From Basidiobolus meristosporus CBS 931.73 (taxonomy: Eukaryota; Basidiobolomycota; Basidiobolomycetes; Basidiobolales; Basidiobolaceae), in assembly GCA_002104905.1 (NCBI GenBank), contig MCFE01000136.1:62001-126000 (forward strand): a stretch of DNA of 64,000 nucleotides. The letters run 5' to 3'. How positions within the stretch are numbered: position 1 is the first letter of the stretch; every line of letters begins with the position of its first letter. Below, one piece after another: positions 44,901-56,137 of the stretch. The position numbers were made by a program, and so were the translations under genes. A model generated the notes under the pieces. The model saw only the letters and a program-made list of their open reading frames with translations, had not been told where the DNA came from and did not search any database.

Positions 44901-46655
44901 ATGCCTGGTTCAACTCGATCTCTATCTTCTTCGAACAGAGCACCTTCAATCACCGCACATTCTCCTACTACTCCTTTACTAAGCCAATCTATTGGCGGTA
45001 ATACCTATGGATCTTCTGGAGTAGAGGTAAGAATCGAAATCTGCGACGACCAGCCGTTTGATCCGGACATTGTACCAGCCTATGTTGCTTTCAACGGCGA
45101 AGATGGGATTTTTGACTCCTCAAGTGCACTCTCTCAAGATGAGGTCTTTATCCCGCAAGATACAACTGGAGCTGCAGATGATGGCATTGATTATGACGCT
45201 CTGAAAGTATACTTGAAAGAAAATAAAGCTATAGAGAACGACTTGGCCTCCTCCCCTTGTCGTCCAACGCTGATAACTAGGCGCGATACTCACAAGTCGC
45301 AAACCCAGTCCATTCTTAGCCAGGTACAACCTTTGCTGGTAGCAAAACACCCATCAACATCCTAATCAGCCAGAAAAAGGAGAATTTTTATAGGTTCATG
45401 TTTTATTCTGATAGCACCGGGGTGATGTATTCCCGATCCTTCCATGAATTTGACACGGAAGATTGTAGTCTGCCGACTTTACTTGAGTCCCATTTCTGGA
45501 TAGACGTATATAATCCTACGGACGACGAATTAAAGGATTTGAGTAAAGTAAGTGCAAGTACACAAACTTCCATACAGGTGGCAAAGTCCTAGCTTCTAAA
45601 CCCTTCCGTAGGTGTTTAGAATTCATCCGCTCACAACGGAAGATATTCAAGGGGAGGAGACCCGTGAGAAATTCGAGGCCTTCACGAATTATTATTTTAT
45701 ATGCTATCGCACATTCGATCAAGACCCGAACAGTCCTACCTACATGGAACCCATCAGTATATATAATGTGATTATGAAAGAGGGCATTCTTACGGTTAGT
45801 TCCTACATTATGTGTTACATCCACCGAGTATCTGACACTCGAACAGTTTCACTTCCGCCCAACTCCACATATAAACAACGTCCTCCGCAGAATTCGCCAC
45901 CTAAAGAATATCATCAAGGTGACGCCAGGTGAGTAGCGCTTGCTATCTCGGCACCGAACACCTCCCTAATCGCATTTGAGCAACAGATTGGATTAATTAT
46001 GCTATAATCGATGATGTAACGGATGCCTTTGGGCCACTGATCCAGAACATTGAATTCGAAGCTGACTCGATCGATGAGTTGGTTCTAATCTTGAAGGAAA
46101 CCGAGCAAGCGGACATGCTGCGTCGCATTGGCTATGCTCGCAAGGTAGTCATGAGTCTGTTACGATTGTTGGGACCAAAAGCGGACGTCGTCAAGCGGCT
46201 CATGAAGCCGTCCAACGACTACAATGCGTTTCCCAACCCCGTTGCGGACATTAGGCTCTACCTGGGAGATATTGAAGGTACGTTGAACATCTTTGCATCA
46301 AGAGCCGCACCCAGATGTTTATATTCCCTGGACGACAGATCACATCCTCACCATGATCCAAAGCGCGAATCACTACGAAAAGATCCTATCCAGGTCCCAT
46401 GCAAACTACTTAGCCCAGATCAATATAGAAATCACCCAGACAGCCAATCGCACCAATGATGTGATGGCCAAGATGACACTTCTTGCCTCAATGATTGTGC
46501 CAATGAACATTATCACTGGTTTGTGGGGAATGAACGTTAAAGTTCCCGGACAAGACGACCAGGAAAGCCTCAACTGGTTCTATGCTATTGTGTGTTTCAT
46601 GTCTCTACTTGGCATCTTCTTGGTCTGGATGGCACGCAAGTTGAGACTGATTTAA
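44901..46655 (+). CDS. CorA-family Mg2+ transporter (Alr1/Mnr2-like)
   Basis: A membrane channel for Mg2+ uptake or vacuolar release. I propose six exons: 44,901-45,323, 45,374-45,547, 45,612-45,794, 45,847-45,928, 45,987-46,277 and 46,339-46,655. They give 489 residues with all phases consistent. Introns are 50-64 bp. The ATG at 44,901 (MPGSTRSLSSS) opens a Ser/Thr-rich tail. Residues about 200-225 carry FRIHPLTTEDI and EKFEAFTNYYF, typical of the family, and then FHFRP and WINYAIIDDVTDAF. The two C-terminal helices (about 430-450 and 463-483) flank the GMN selectivity motif in GLWGMNVKVPG. The protein is shorter than yeast Alr1 or Mnr2, so an upstream exon is possible. It lies just beyond the transposon block. 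Plasma membrane against vacuole cannot be decided from sequence. Confidence 0.92.
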
Positions 46656-47963
46656 GCTGGAAGCCCACCGCCAAATGGCCCATTACTCTCCCCTAACAAA
46701 CCTATCTATGCCGTCGCCCTCTGTAATAGTCAAGCCAGGTTACAAAGGCTGCAGATACCGAATGATCATGATGGTTCTTGTAAAGTAGAAAATGTAATAT
46801 GACTTGCATGAAGAGTAAAGCTACCCAACCCAGGCTATCCATGGCGGACAAAGATTGATCTTGATCTTCATTAGGGTCCAGTGCCTGACCACTTGGTACA
46901 CAACGGAATAATTGAAATAAGCTTCGTCACACCATCGGTTGCCGGGAAACATTCGACTTTACCATAGGTGTGAAAGGGCTTTCACCTGAGAACGAACTCG
47001 CTAGTTGCGGTCATGTGAATGTTTCTGCAACCGTAGCTGCATTTTTCAGGGTCAAGTGAACCTGTACCCATTCGCCATCACATGCAAAATCACATGAATT
47101 CATATCGTGAAGTAGGACATGCGTATAATTTAGTCACAGCAGATATAATTGGCACACCATTGATCAGTTGGAGATAATCAGCAACTGGTAGACTGGGAAA
47201 CGAGGACGGCCCACCACCAAATTAAACTCTGCACTACAAACCACAGTCTTAGGGATAGTCTAGACATCCGTGGTATGGAGCCACGACCCAGATATGGTAC
47301 GAGTATATTAATGAACGTGTGACTCTAAACCACAGTTCGATGAAAAGCAAGCACTCTACGACTCACGTTGGAAGGCTCGATTCTGAATGGCTAGCCCGAT
47401 ATACTTAGCGCTGACTCTCCTCAGCATATGCTTGACACGAATAAGCCTCACTGGAGGTGTCGATTCACATGAATAGCATCGCATGCAATTTCAGGCTGCT
47501 TTGTTGCTACGGTCAGCCGGTTGTACACGGTTACAGCATTGCTGCCTTCCGCTCAGGGATTCGAGCAAATGGCTGATAATAAACATATCATCGATCTTGA
47601 TTCATATGACCTCCTGTGATATCTTGGATTGTACCCGCTATTTGATCGTTGATCATGGAAACTCCAACTCTCACATGTCAGCACCGGAAGTAGGGATCGC
47701 CACCTCCAGAAAGGCCGCCATTGATTCGCTATGTTCGAGGGGATGCATTTATATGTCATCATCCTTTTTACCAATCAGTGTGACAGGTCGTTACTCTGCC
47801 TCATGGCAGATACGATTTCTTTGTCATCTGAAATCCGATCTGCCAATTCCTGACCAGCCCAAGATGCGTATAAAGCTTCTCGCCAACATGGAGTTCGCTC
47901 AAGTCAGCTAGTGGTCTTGTCTTCATTTCATCGGACCGATTCAACCTAATTTCCCATCTGATT
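46656..47963. other. Intergenic, no gene supported
   Basis: It holds the 3' region of the transporter gene and the promoter of acyl-CoA oxidase. A 142-codon frame at 47,483-47,911 has no recognisable domain and is Cys/Leu-rich in a way expected by chance. No tRNA or repeat was seen. Confidence 0.5.
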
Positions 47964-50220
47964 ATGGCACCAAATACCGAGAGACGCATTGCTTCAGTTA
48001 AATCCCACCTTGAGTCCAAGAAGCTAGAAAGAACTCAACCTATGCAAACACCTAGGTGGGTTTTACCTTCTTAGACCGATAATCCCATGTATCGTTAAAT
48101 TAACCTGATCGCTGTAGCCCCACTGAATCCTTGGCTGCCGAAAGAGCCAATCCTTCCTTCCCCATCCGTGAACTGACCTACTATTTGGATGGTGGTGAAG
48201 AAGATACAAAGGTAAGTATGGTCCATAGTTCCACAAACCGCCCGGCACTAACACCGCCTCCCCCCACACCTAGATGAATGAGAAATTCATGTTCGAGCTG
48301 GAGAGAGACCCACTATGGCGCATGGACGATCATTACAACCTCACTCTTCCCCAAGTCAGAGAAAGAACTTTGGCCAAACTTAGAAACGTGCTTCACTGTC
48401 TTGCTAACGAATCCCCTGAGGTATTCCACAAACGCCTTGTATTGATGGGCTTAGTGGACCCTGCCTTCTATACCAGACTTGGTGTCCACAGCGGCCTGTT
48501 CTTTGGTACCATCCAAGGGCAAGCTACACCAGCTCAATTCGAGTACTGGGTCAAAAAGGGTGCAATGGCTTTGAATGGAATCACCGGCTGCTTTGCCATG
48601 ACCGAACTTGGCCACGGATCTAACGTGGCAGGGTTGGAAACCACCGCCACATTTGATGAGGCTACTGATGAATTCATTATTCACACTCCTACAGTCACCG
48701 CTACCAAATGGTGGATCGGTGGTGCAGCCCACACCGCCACCCATACCACCGCGTTCGCCCAATTGATTGTTAAGGGCAAAAACTACGGCGTTAAGCCCTT
48801 CGTGGTTCAACTTCGTGACCCAAACACTTTCAACCTGCTGCCTGGTATCAACATTGGTGATATTGGCAAGAAGATGGGACGTGATGGTATCGACAACGGT
48901 TGGATTCAATTCACATACGTGCGCATTCCTCGCCAGAACATGCTTATGAAGTTTGCGCAAGTCACCCGTACCGGTGAAGTTATCCAACCTCCTCTTGCCC
49001 AGCTCGCCTACGGTGCCCTTATCGGCGGTCGCGTGACTATGATTCGTGATAGTGCGAATTACGCCAAGAAGGCACTCACCATTGCCCTTCGCTATGCTGC
49101 TGTACGTCGCCAATTCTCCTCCAACCCTAAGCAACCCGAGACGAAGATCTTGGATTATGTAATCCACCAAAATCGATTACTGCCTCTCCTCGCCGAGTCC
49201 ATCGCTGTCAACTTCACTAGCATGGAGGTCCTCAAACTATACAACGAACTTATGCATAAACTACAGAACTCCCGCCCCGATCAAGATTTGACCGAAACCA
49301 TCGAGCTTCTCAAAGAAACCCACGCCACTACTGCAGGTCTTAAGGCTTTCTGTACCTGGAACTGTTTGAACGCCATCGAGCAATGCCGTCAAGCGTGCGG
49401 TGGTCATGGATACTCTGGCTACACTGGACTCGCTTCCATGTATTCCGACTTTGCCGTTCAATGCACCTGGGAAGGAGACAACACTATATTGACACTTCAA
49501 ACTGGCCGCTCGCTTATCAGCAATTACCTAAACATCAAGCGAGGCAGAAATGTCTCCAAAGGATTCCATTACCTCAAGAAGGCTGAGCAACTGAGCACTC
49601 TGCGTTGCCCTGGAGATGATGTCGCGTCCATTGCCAACCTCGAGACCATTTCGGAGGCGTGGAGTGTTGTTGCTGCCAATGCAGTCAAGACATCTGCTGA
49701 GATCTATGAGGCCGCTAAGGCCAAGGGTATTAGCAAGGATGCGGCCCTAGAGAACTGTGCTGTTGAGCGTCTCCATGCTGCCCGCATGCACAGCTACGGC
49801 TACATTTTCAACAAGTTTGCCGATGCCGTTCGTCAAGCACCCGAGAGCATTCGCCCTGTGCTCACCAACCTTTGCCTACTTTACGGACTCAACACCATCA
49901 AAGAAAACGCTGGGGAATTCCTTGGTTGCCAATACTTCACTGCTGCACACTTATCCATCATCCGTGAGCAAGTCAACCACCTGTGTTTGGTGATCCGCCA
50001 GGACGCAATCCCATTGGTTGATTCATTCAACTATTCAGACTACATCATCAACTCACCACTCGGTAGATATGATGGTAACATCTATGAAGCCTACTTCAAC
50101 TTGGTCAAAGCCAATAACCCACAAGAGCCAGTGCCTTACTTCGAATCCGTCATTCGCCCCATTCTGACCGCAAACTACAGCCAAACCGAAATCCCCGATC
50201 TTGAGATCGATCAGGAGTAG
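47964..50220 (+). CDS. Peroxisomal acyl-CoA oxidase
   Basis: Catalyses the first step of peroxisomal beta-oxidation: fatty acyl-CoA to trans-2-enoyl-CoA with FAD, passing electrons to O2 to give H2O2. Three exons, 47,964-48,055, 48,118-48,211 and 48,274-50,220, encode 710 residues. The two 62 bp introns keep frame. The start was chosen because exon 2 supplies the family N-terminal ERANPSFPIRELTYYLDGGE, absent if translation began at 48,274. FAD and substrate contacts are seen in GCFAMTELGHGSN (about 165-180) and TATKWWIGG (about 210). The catalytic-loop region is CQACGGHGYSGY (about 435) and TWEGDNTIL with the likely base Glu (about 460). The C-terminus is PDLEIDQE, not a PTS1 tripeptide. Fungal homologues such as yeast Pox1 also lack PTS1 and use another Pex5 contact. 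Confidence 0.95.
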
Positions 50221-50631
50221 ACGTACACATTAATCCCGACCGGACTGATATTAATATATTACCATACACTCACACTACATAGCACCCATGTCCGAGTACT
50301 AAGGGTGCACGCACTTCAGTCTCACACCCATTATTGTCATTAAAATTCATCATCATCACATAAACATCTTAACGGGGGGTTAGGAGTATCACACATGGGC
50401 CTCATTCACGCACCGGCTGGATCCGGCCAGCGGAATGTCACAGCGTTAGGACTGACGTATTTATTGACTAAAGGAGACGAATTGATGCGGTATATAAACA
50501 AGCTGGAAATAGAATCGGGGATTGCTTCAAGCGACTTGATACTTTCCAAATGCACGGAAATGGAAATGGAAATGGTCTGATATGTTGGTGGTAGGAATCA
50601 AGGTAATCAGGGACACGCCTCGCCGGCAGGT
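50221..50631. other. 3' region of acyl-CoA oxidase gene, no further gene
   Basis: AT-rich start with ATTAATATATT near 50,250 could contain the polyadenylation signal. A 61-codon frame at 50,395-50,580 has no recognisable features. Confidence 0.45.
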
Positions 50632-50814
50632 TCATATCAGCATCCAGACTACAAGTATAGTAATTGCTGATAAGACCATCGATATGGTAGATGGCGAGGA
50701 TCCAGGGGATTTGTGGCTGTCGTTGTCGTCAGTGATCTGGGCCGCGAGGGTCAGGGTCAATGTCAAGTACACAAGGAAGACGATCTGATAAAAACGCTGA
50801 AGATTCAGGGCCAT
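50632..50814 (-). CDS. Possible small secreted/GPI-type peptide (60 aa)
   Basis: An unrecognised 60-residue frame. It starts MALNLQRFYQIVFLVYLTL, a basic residue followed by a hydrophobic stretch like a signal peptide, possibly cleaved after LAAQ. A short polar core DDNDSHKSPGSSPS follows. It ends in a second hydrophobic stretch ISMVLSAITILVVWMLI at the very C-terminus, as in GPI-anchor signals. A TATA box (TATATAAAG on the minus strand, 50,905-50,913) lies about 90 bp upstream of the ATG. The start at 50,814 is preferred to one ten codons upstream because it places the hydrophobic segment right after the N-terminus. Two transmembrane helices would be an alternative reading. It may be a chance frame. 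Confidence 0.35.
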   Translation of the reverse strand: MALNLQRFYQIVFLVYLTLTLTLAAQITDDNDSHKSPGSSPSTISMVLSAITILVVWMLI

Positions 50815-51959
50815 ATTCGTCGAAGAGGTTTGGTGAATGATCAAGCAGACCTATATCGCACATTCTGTGAGAGGCCTCATTGCCAACTCCTGGTCCATCT
50901 AGCGCTTTATATAGAGTAGGTGCCGATGAAACTCTGATGACAACTATGGCTCAACAATCACATTATATCGGCAGGTGTTGACTGGTGTTGTACAGCTGAG
51001 ATGGTAGTATGGAGAATAGCTTAGTTTCAGATCCTCTTCAGAGCTGCGTAGCCATAGGACAATCACCGATCCAAACACTGGCTAGCTTGATATATGGCCA
51101 GTCAATCTCACCCAGAGTCACTGATGGTTGATTGGGTGTGGGGTGCTGAGAAACCCTATTGGCATCGAAGTCTAAGAATATGAACACTCATTCATCATTG
51201 TAAGTGCAACATATGCAATTACAAGACTGTCCTGCGTATTCCTGATAGGTAATACCCCAAAAGTAGGGACCTCTTCATTTGTTTCAATTGTCAATCTCAC
51301 TGATACCCGTGTTCCGAAGGGCACACCAAACGGCTCAACTCATCTCCACATCACTCATCTTTTTTTGCAGAACTTAGGTTGGAGTAGTCTTACCACCCCT
51401 GACTCTACAGAATTTTGTTTGTCAGGCATTCAAACTAGCCGCACTCTCCCAACAACTGTGAAGTTCCCAATGATGGAAGGTGGACAACGTGGATCCATCA
51501 TACCGACATTGTATGGGCACTATTGCAGTACGACTGCCACCACCTGAGAAGTGGACCGATGTGTGCGGAGATCATTGAAACAGTGTTCTGATTATTATCA
51601 CTATATTGTATCGATTTTGGAAGCCAATTGCTGGAACACTTAAAAACTAGCTAGACCCAGTAGAGCCAGCCCAATGAGCACCTATTCTACATCCATCCTG
51701 GCTCAGACATATATCAGGCATATATCAGTCGCAGCAGTAATGGTCAGAAACCCATAAAGGTTTGGAGAAATCTTTCAACCTGAATCATACATCAGCTAAT
51801 TAGATATAGCGATAATCAACATATACACTGTCTACATTAACTATGCTCTGCATGGGATCCCCATGTTAGATAAGTATACTTGGCATGGTAATGCTTGGTA
51901 TATTGAACTATATACATAAGGTATGGATGTTGGAAGAGTAGCAATAACGAACCAATCGA
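50815..51959. other. Intergenic, no gene supported
   Basis: Apart from the TATA motif noted for the small frame, I see no conserved coding region, repeat or RNA gene. The frame at 51,365-51,547 has no features. Confidence 0.45.
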
Positions 51960-52673
51960 TCATGAAAAACCAAGCTCAAAGCCGTTCAGGCAAGTCGTTG
52001 AAAGGCCAAGGTCGAACGTATCAAAAGCCTCCAAGACTCGTTTGCAATTCTCCTCCACGCGATAGTGCCTCTGGCGACTATCCACACGTGCGAATCCTTT
52101 GCTGCATACAATGCAGTGGTATGGCTTATCTCCGGTGTGTAAACGTACATGTCGCTGTAGATCGTGTTTTCGGGTAAACGCTCGTTCGCAATGCTCGCAC
52201 TGGAAAGGCCTGGAAGTCGGTGCCGAAAGTGCCCTCTTTATTGATTGACGATTGGCGCTTTTGGAACTCTTTCTGATCGAGGCTTTTTTGTTTGGGAACA
52301 ACTTCTTGGCCTGCCCAAGGGGTTGAGTCATTTGGTGGGGTGTGTAGTACTCGGGTGCAAGCGTAGGGAAGCGTGAGGAGAGATCAAGTCCGTCTGGCTG
52401 TAGACTGAACACTGAGTTCATAGCTAAGTTCAATGAACTGAATTGTGAGGGAAAGCTGCCCTGAATCAGCTCAGGAACAGCGGAAGCCGTAGGCACCATC
52501 AAATCATCTAGGTGGATAGATGATAGAGGTATACGCTCCTCGGCAACGGAGAACGCTCGCTGTTGCCCAGAGTGTTGTTGTAGAACTCCACCGTACAAGT
52601 GTGTGTAGTTTAGGTCCGTAACCCACGGGGAGTTAGGCAAAAAGCAGTGCAAACTTTCGGTTGGCAGATTCAT
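51960..52673 (-). CDS. C2H2 zinc-finger transcription factor (two fingers)
   Basis: A nuclear DNA-binding regulator of unknown target. The frame from ATG at 52,673 gives 237 residues (MNLPTESLHCFLPNS). A longer frame to 52,847 exists, but its extra 58 codons cover a TATAAA-like motif near 52,730 and look like 5' leader. The N-terminal two thirds is low in structure, with Ser/Pro/Gln and an LDDLMVP segment that could be an activation region. A basic stretch KKASIRKSSKSANR precedes the fingers. Finger 1 is CEHC...HVRLH with the linker TGDKPYHC. Finger 2 is CIVC...H then a Cys six residues later instead of the second His. The pair resembles fungal Crz1/Seb1-type fingers. No intron is evident. 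Confidence 0.8.
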   Translation of the reverse strand: MNLPTESLHCFLPNSPWVTDLNYTHLYGGVLQQHSGQQRAFSVAEERIPLSSIHLDDLMVPTASAVPELIQGSFPSQFSSLNLAMNSVFSLQPDGLDLSSRFPTLAPEYYTPHQMTQPLGQAKKLFPNKKASIRKSSKSANRQSIKRALSAPTSRPFQCEHCERAFTRKHDLQRHVRLHTGDKPYHCIVCSKGFARVDSRQRHYRVEENCKRVLEAFDTFDLGLSTTCLNGFELGFS

Positions 52674-55600
52674 TGTAAATAACAAAGCCAAGAATTTCAA
52701 AGACAGATCTTCTCTAAGCACGTCGGGTTGTTTATAAAGCCTCCTCGGGTGAAACAGGCAGCGGTTGGTATATATTAAATTAGGAACACATAGCGTCATA
52801 TGGTTGTAGCGATAAACACCTTTCGTTTTCATAAAGCGTATATTCACTCCGATATTGAACCTAAATAGGACATAAATTAATGATCACCTCTATCGCAAAT
52901 TATCTGTAAGAAGACCACAAAATAAAGCGGTCACTGCAACTCAGTTGAAATGAATTCCACAGCGATTGGTGGAAACGATAACCATCAAGAAGCACGCACA
53001 AAACACTAAACCAAACATGATTAACGTTCGAGTGCTCACCAATCGATGGACCCTTGAAGCCATATTCACTTCTAAGGTGCACCATATTCAATACAAATTG
53101 ACGATCACCAGTGGTCGATTAGCGATCGTTATCAAAGCTATATTAAATTTGCTACTCACGTCATCCAAGGTTGAAATGAACTCCTCTCCATGAAGGTACC
53201 GCAAGTATCACACTAAATCGCGGCACACCACATCACGGGTTCAGGTATAGAACATTCGGTTGGAGCGTGAAGATCTCTCGTCTCAACCACCAGCACATAT
53301 CACGATGAAATCTAGTCATCCTGCCATCAAGCACCTGGCTCATTGCATTAACCTCGGGCAGACAACGGTATTTCTGTTAATTAGTGAAGTTCCACATTAC
53401 TCGAAACACACCGAAACCACGACCTATATCCGATGAGGTGAGCATTTGCTAACAATTACCCTCGTTGGCATTGGGTTACGCTTCACGTCCCTCAGAAGCG
53501 ACATTGAAGATTAATTGGTACCTGAAACCCGTCCATGTACCGAGGATCTAGAGGCGGTTGACTGTACACCTTGTGGCTCTTCAGCACATTTGGACGAACG
53601 TTACGCGGGGAAGCAACAGGGCATTGGGTTCAAGGAGGTGCACTGGATTGAATTTGCATGGGGCACTGCTAGTCAATGGTATGAAGTAAATGTATCTAGA
53701 TCACCACATCAGACCTCCAAAATTAAATCAGCTACCAGCTCCTCCTATCAACTGCTCTTCAACTGAGATATCAGTGAGCAGGCAAGCTCCGATATGCAAT
53801 GAAGAGCCCCTTGTGATACGCTTGTATCACCATCGGTCACCGGCATTACAGATCTGCTGACATAATTTCACAATCTGAGAGCAATATTACTGTGTGATGA
53901 GTGCGCGGTTCACTTGGGCTTGGCCTCCGCTAATTGACAAATGGTTTCATCAATTTGTTGACACCACGTCTACCTCGAGAAACGATGGGTACGACACGCC
54001 AGCCTATGAAGGAAAAGGTAAGCTCATCACAGAAGTCGACCCTAACCTACATGGACTACCGTCACTCGACCCAAAGGCGGATGTTACGGAATAAAACTCG
54101 GGTTTCGAAAATTCCGCTGTGGAGCAAGTGTGGAGAGATGATGTACAGCCGATCAGTATCACAGCATGGTGAGAATTTGTGGGCTATGAACAAGCCCCAC
54201 GATAATAGTGCAACATTGTGGAGTACAATGAGTACTCGACGTGTTCTAGAAACAACCGTAAAATCCAGTAGCCACATGAAACACCAACGTTGCATCATCC
54301 AATTTGGGACTTGGGATATCATCACTTCCAAAACGCTGTGCTCCGCGTAAGCAGAGTTGCAGCGGCAACTTGGTTGCGAATTTCGGTTACGGATTCTGCT
54401 ATATAATACCGCGAATGGATTTATTATCGGTGATTCTGTCAATTTCGTAAAAGTCAATAGACACAATTGGCATTTTCAATCAGAGGTAAGTCAAGGTGAT
54501 TGGATGCGTATCGGGTATGGAGCCAACCAGGTGGCCCCTAGAGCAGCCAATCTTGATGAGGATCTGAAGGTCAGGGACCCTGAGATGGAGATACGAGGTA
54601 TTCCCTTATTCACCAAACATCAAGCTCGATATATCTTCGGTCTCTTCGAAGGCTTGGCATTGTAAAAGACGGCCATGCAGTTTGGTTTACAGTGCAGAAG
54701 GCTAGCTTGTATCATGTCATCACCGCAATGATCTGCCTGTACCAACAGGTTTGTAGAAACAACTCATTAATACCAGATCACCCAAGGATCATCGCGCCTA
54801 ATATCAGTTATTGACCAACACCAACTGAGATCCGACCGCTTGAAGTATTATTTGTTGTAGCCTAAGCCTTTTGGAGGTGGTATGGAGTTACCCCAGCTCA
54901 CCAAGATGCACCATTGTGCAGCCGATTACCCCCACTATACTGGCGTCGTTGCTCAAAGGAATAGAGGGACCAACGGTCGAAAGGGCTCACTTCCACTTCC
55001 ATATGTACCAAGACACTGCCCCTTCTGCATGCACTACTAAAAGAATCCACACATTCATTGATTAGTGTAGAGTGATCCATCATGCAATGAACGCCAAACA
55101 GTTCCTTGGACGTGACCAATTATATCTTAACAGGGAATATCTCCATTGCTTCCCACGAAAAAGGCGAAGGGAATTCCCGGTCTGTGATTGGGCAGGCGGC
55201 ATTGTTAGTAAATTTGGGCTCATTACAAAACCAATCCTTATGAACAAACTCGCGATTCTTGAAGACGTAAGCATTCATGGCTTTGATAAAGCCCCATTAC
55301 CATAATCGCTATACTGCTCTCCCACACCCTTTATGCCACGAAGTAGCGGATTCTCGAAGCTCCCATCCCCATCTGCATCCGCATCTCAATCCTAATCCCA
55401 ATCTCAACCCCAACCCCAGTAATGCTGAGCTCCAATTCCTCTGGCATATCTCTACCCTGTTATGAGTTTGCTGGTTTCAAATGGACGTTGCCGATGTCTG
55501 TATCGAGTTGAAAATAACAGGGTCTTGGATCATTCCACGTGTTTTCCGAAATTTCAATAAATCATCATTTTGACTTGAATCTGAAGTTATATTACTGTAT

Positions 55601-56137
55601 TCATTGATCATCAATATAAAAAATTATCGATGATCGTTGGTCCAGGCATTATCTGGCCTTTAATTATCAGAGTATTCTTCCTTTGAACTCTGTTCTCTCT
55701 ATTCTTGCTTTACCCTTCTTAATTTCCAAGCTTCTTTCTCTTCGAGTATTGACTCAATTATTGGTGCTTTTTTGACTTGTCGTGTTTCATTGGTATGTCT
55801 GATCTATATATTTCGTGGCTTACTTACTGCCTCAACACTTGAGTCTCGTGTTTGTTCTTCTCGAGATCTCAGGTCCCTTTGTTACCCCTTCGCTTGAACT
55901 CACCAGGATTTAACTCCAAAGTCTTCTACTTAAAGGTTTCTGCCGCGTAAGATATGCCAAAATCGCCAACTCCCGATCCCCTTCGGGGGTTATCAACATC
56001 ACCGCGCCTTTCTTCACCAACAGGAATGCCCGAGAGACTGCTTTCCAAAAGGTGATTTTGGAGCATCTATGCTCGTGATATATCGTGGATTCGGACATAT
56101 CTGCTAACCTCTCTTGACTCCACGTATTTGCAGAACT
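52674..56137. other. Long intergenic stretch, no gene supported
   Basis: Frames at 53,515-53,766, 53,894-54,094 and 54,357-54,665 are short, unconnected and unrecognised. A C-rich low-complexity tract (CATCTGCATCCGCATC... to CCCCAACCCC) lies at 55,360-55,425. The 5' leader of the PUF gene, probably with an intron ending TTTGCAG at 56,133, fills the last part; an ATATAAAAAA motif near 55,615 could be its TATA box. Confidence 0.5.

Noticed and set aside
47340-47400. Possible tRNA (GGCTCGATTCTGAATGG)
   Set aside because: The T-arm-like word is not paired, and no acceptor or anticodon stem can be drawn around it.
47483-47911. 142-codon plus-strand frame before acyl-CoA oxidase
   Set aside because: No domain, no codon pattern like the neighbouring genes, and it overlaps the likely promoter/leader.
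48451-49170. 239-codon minus-strand frame
   Set aside because: Shadow of the acyl-CoA oxidase coding exon on the opposite strand.
53894-54665. Several frames that could be exons of a gene
   Set aside because: No combination of splice sites gave a longer continuous protein and no motif was recognised.
55360-55425. C-rich repeats as interstitial telomere sequence
   Set aside because: The units vary (ATCCTAATCCC, ATCTCAACCCC) and do not keep the CCCTAA register; low-complexity sequence is the simpler view.
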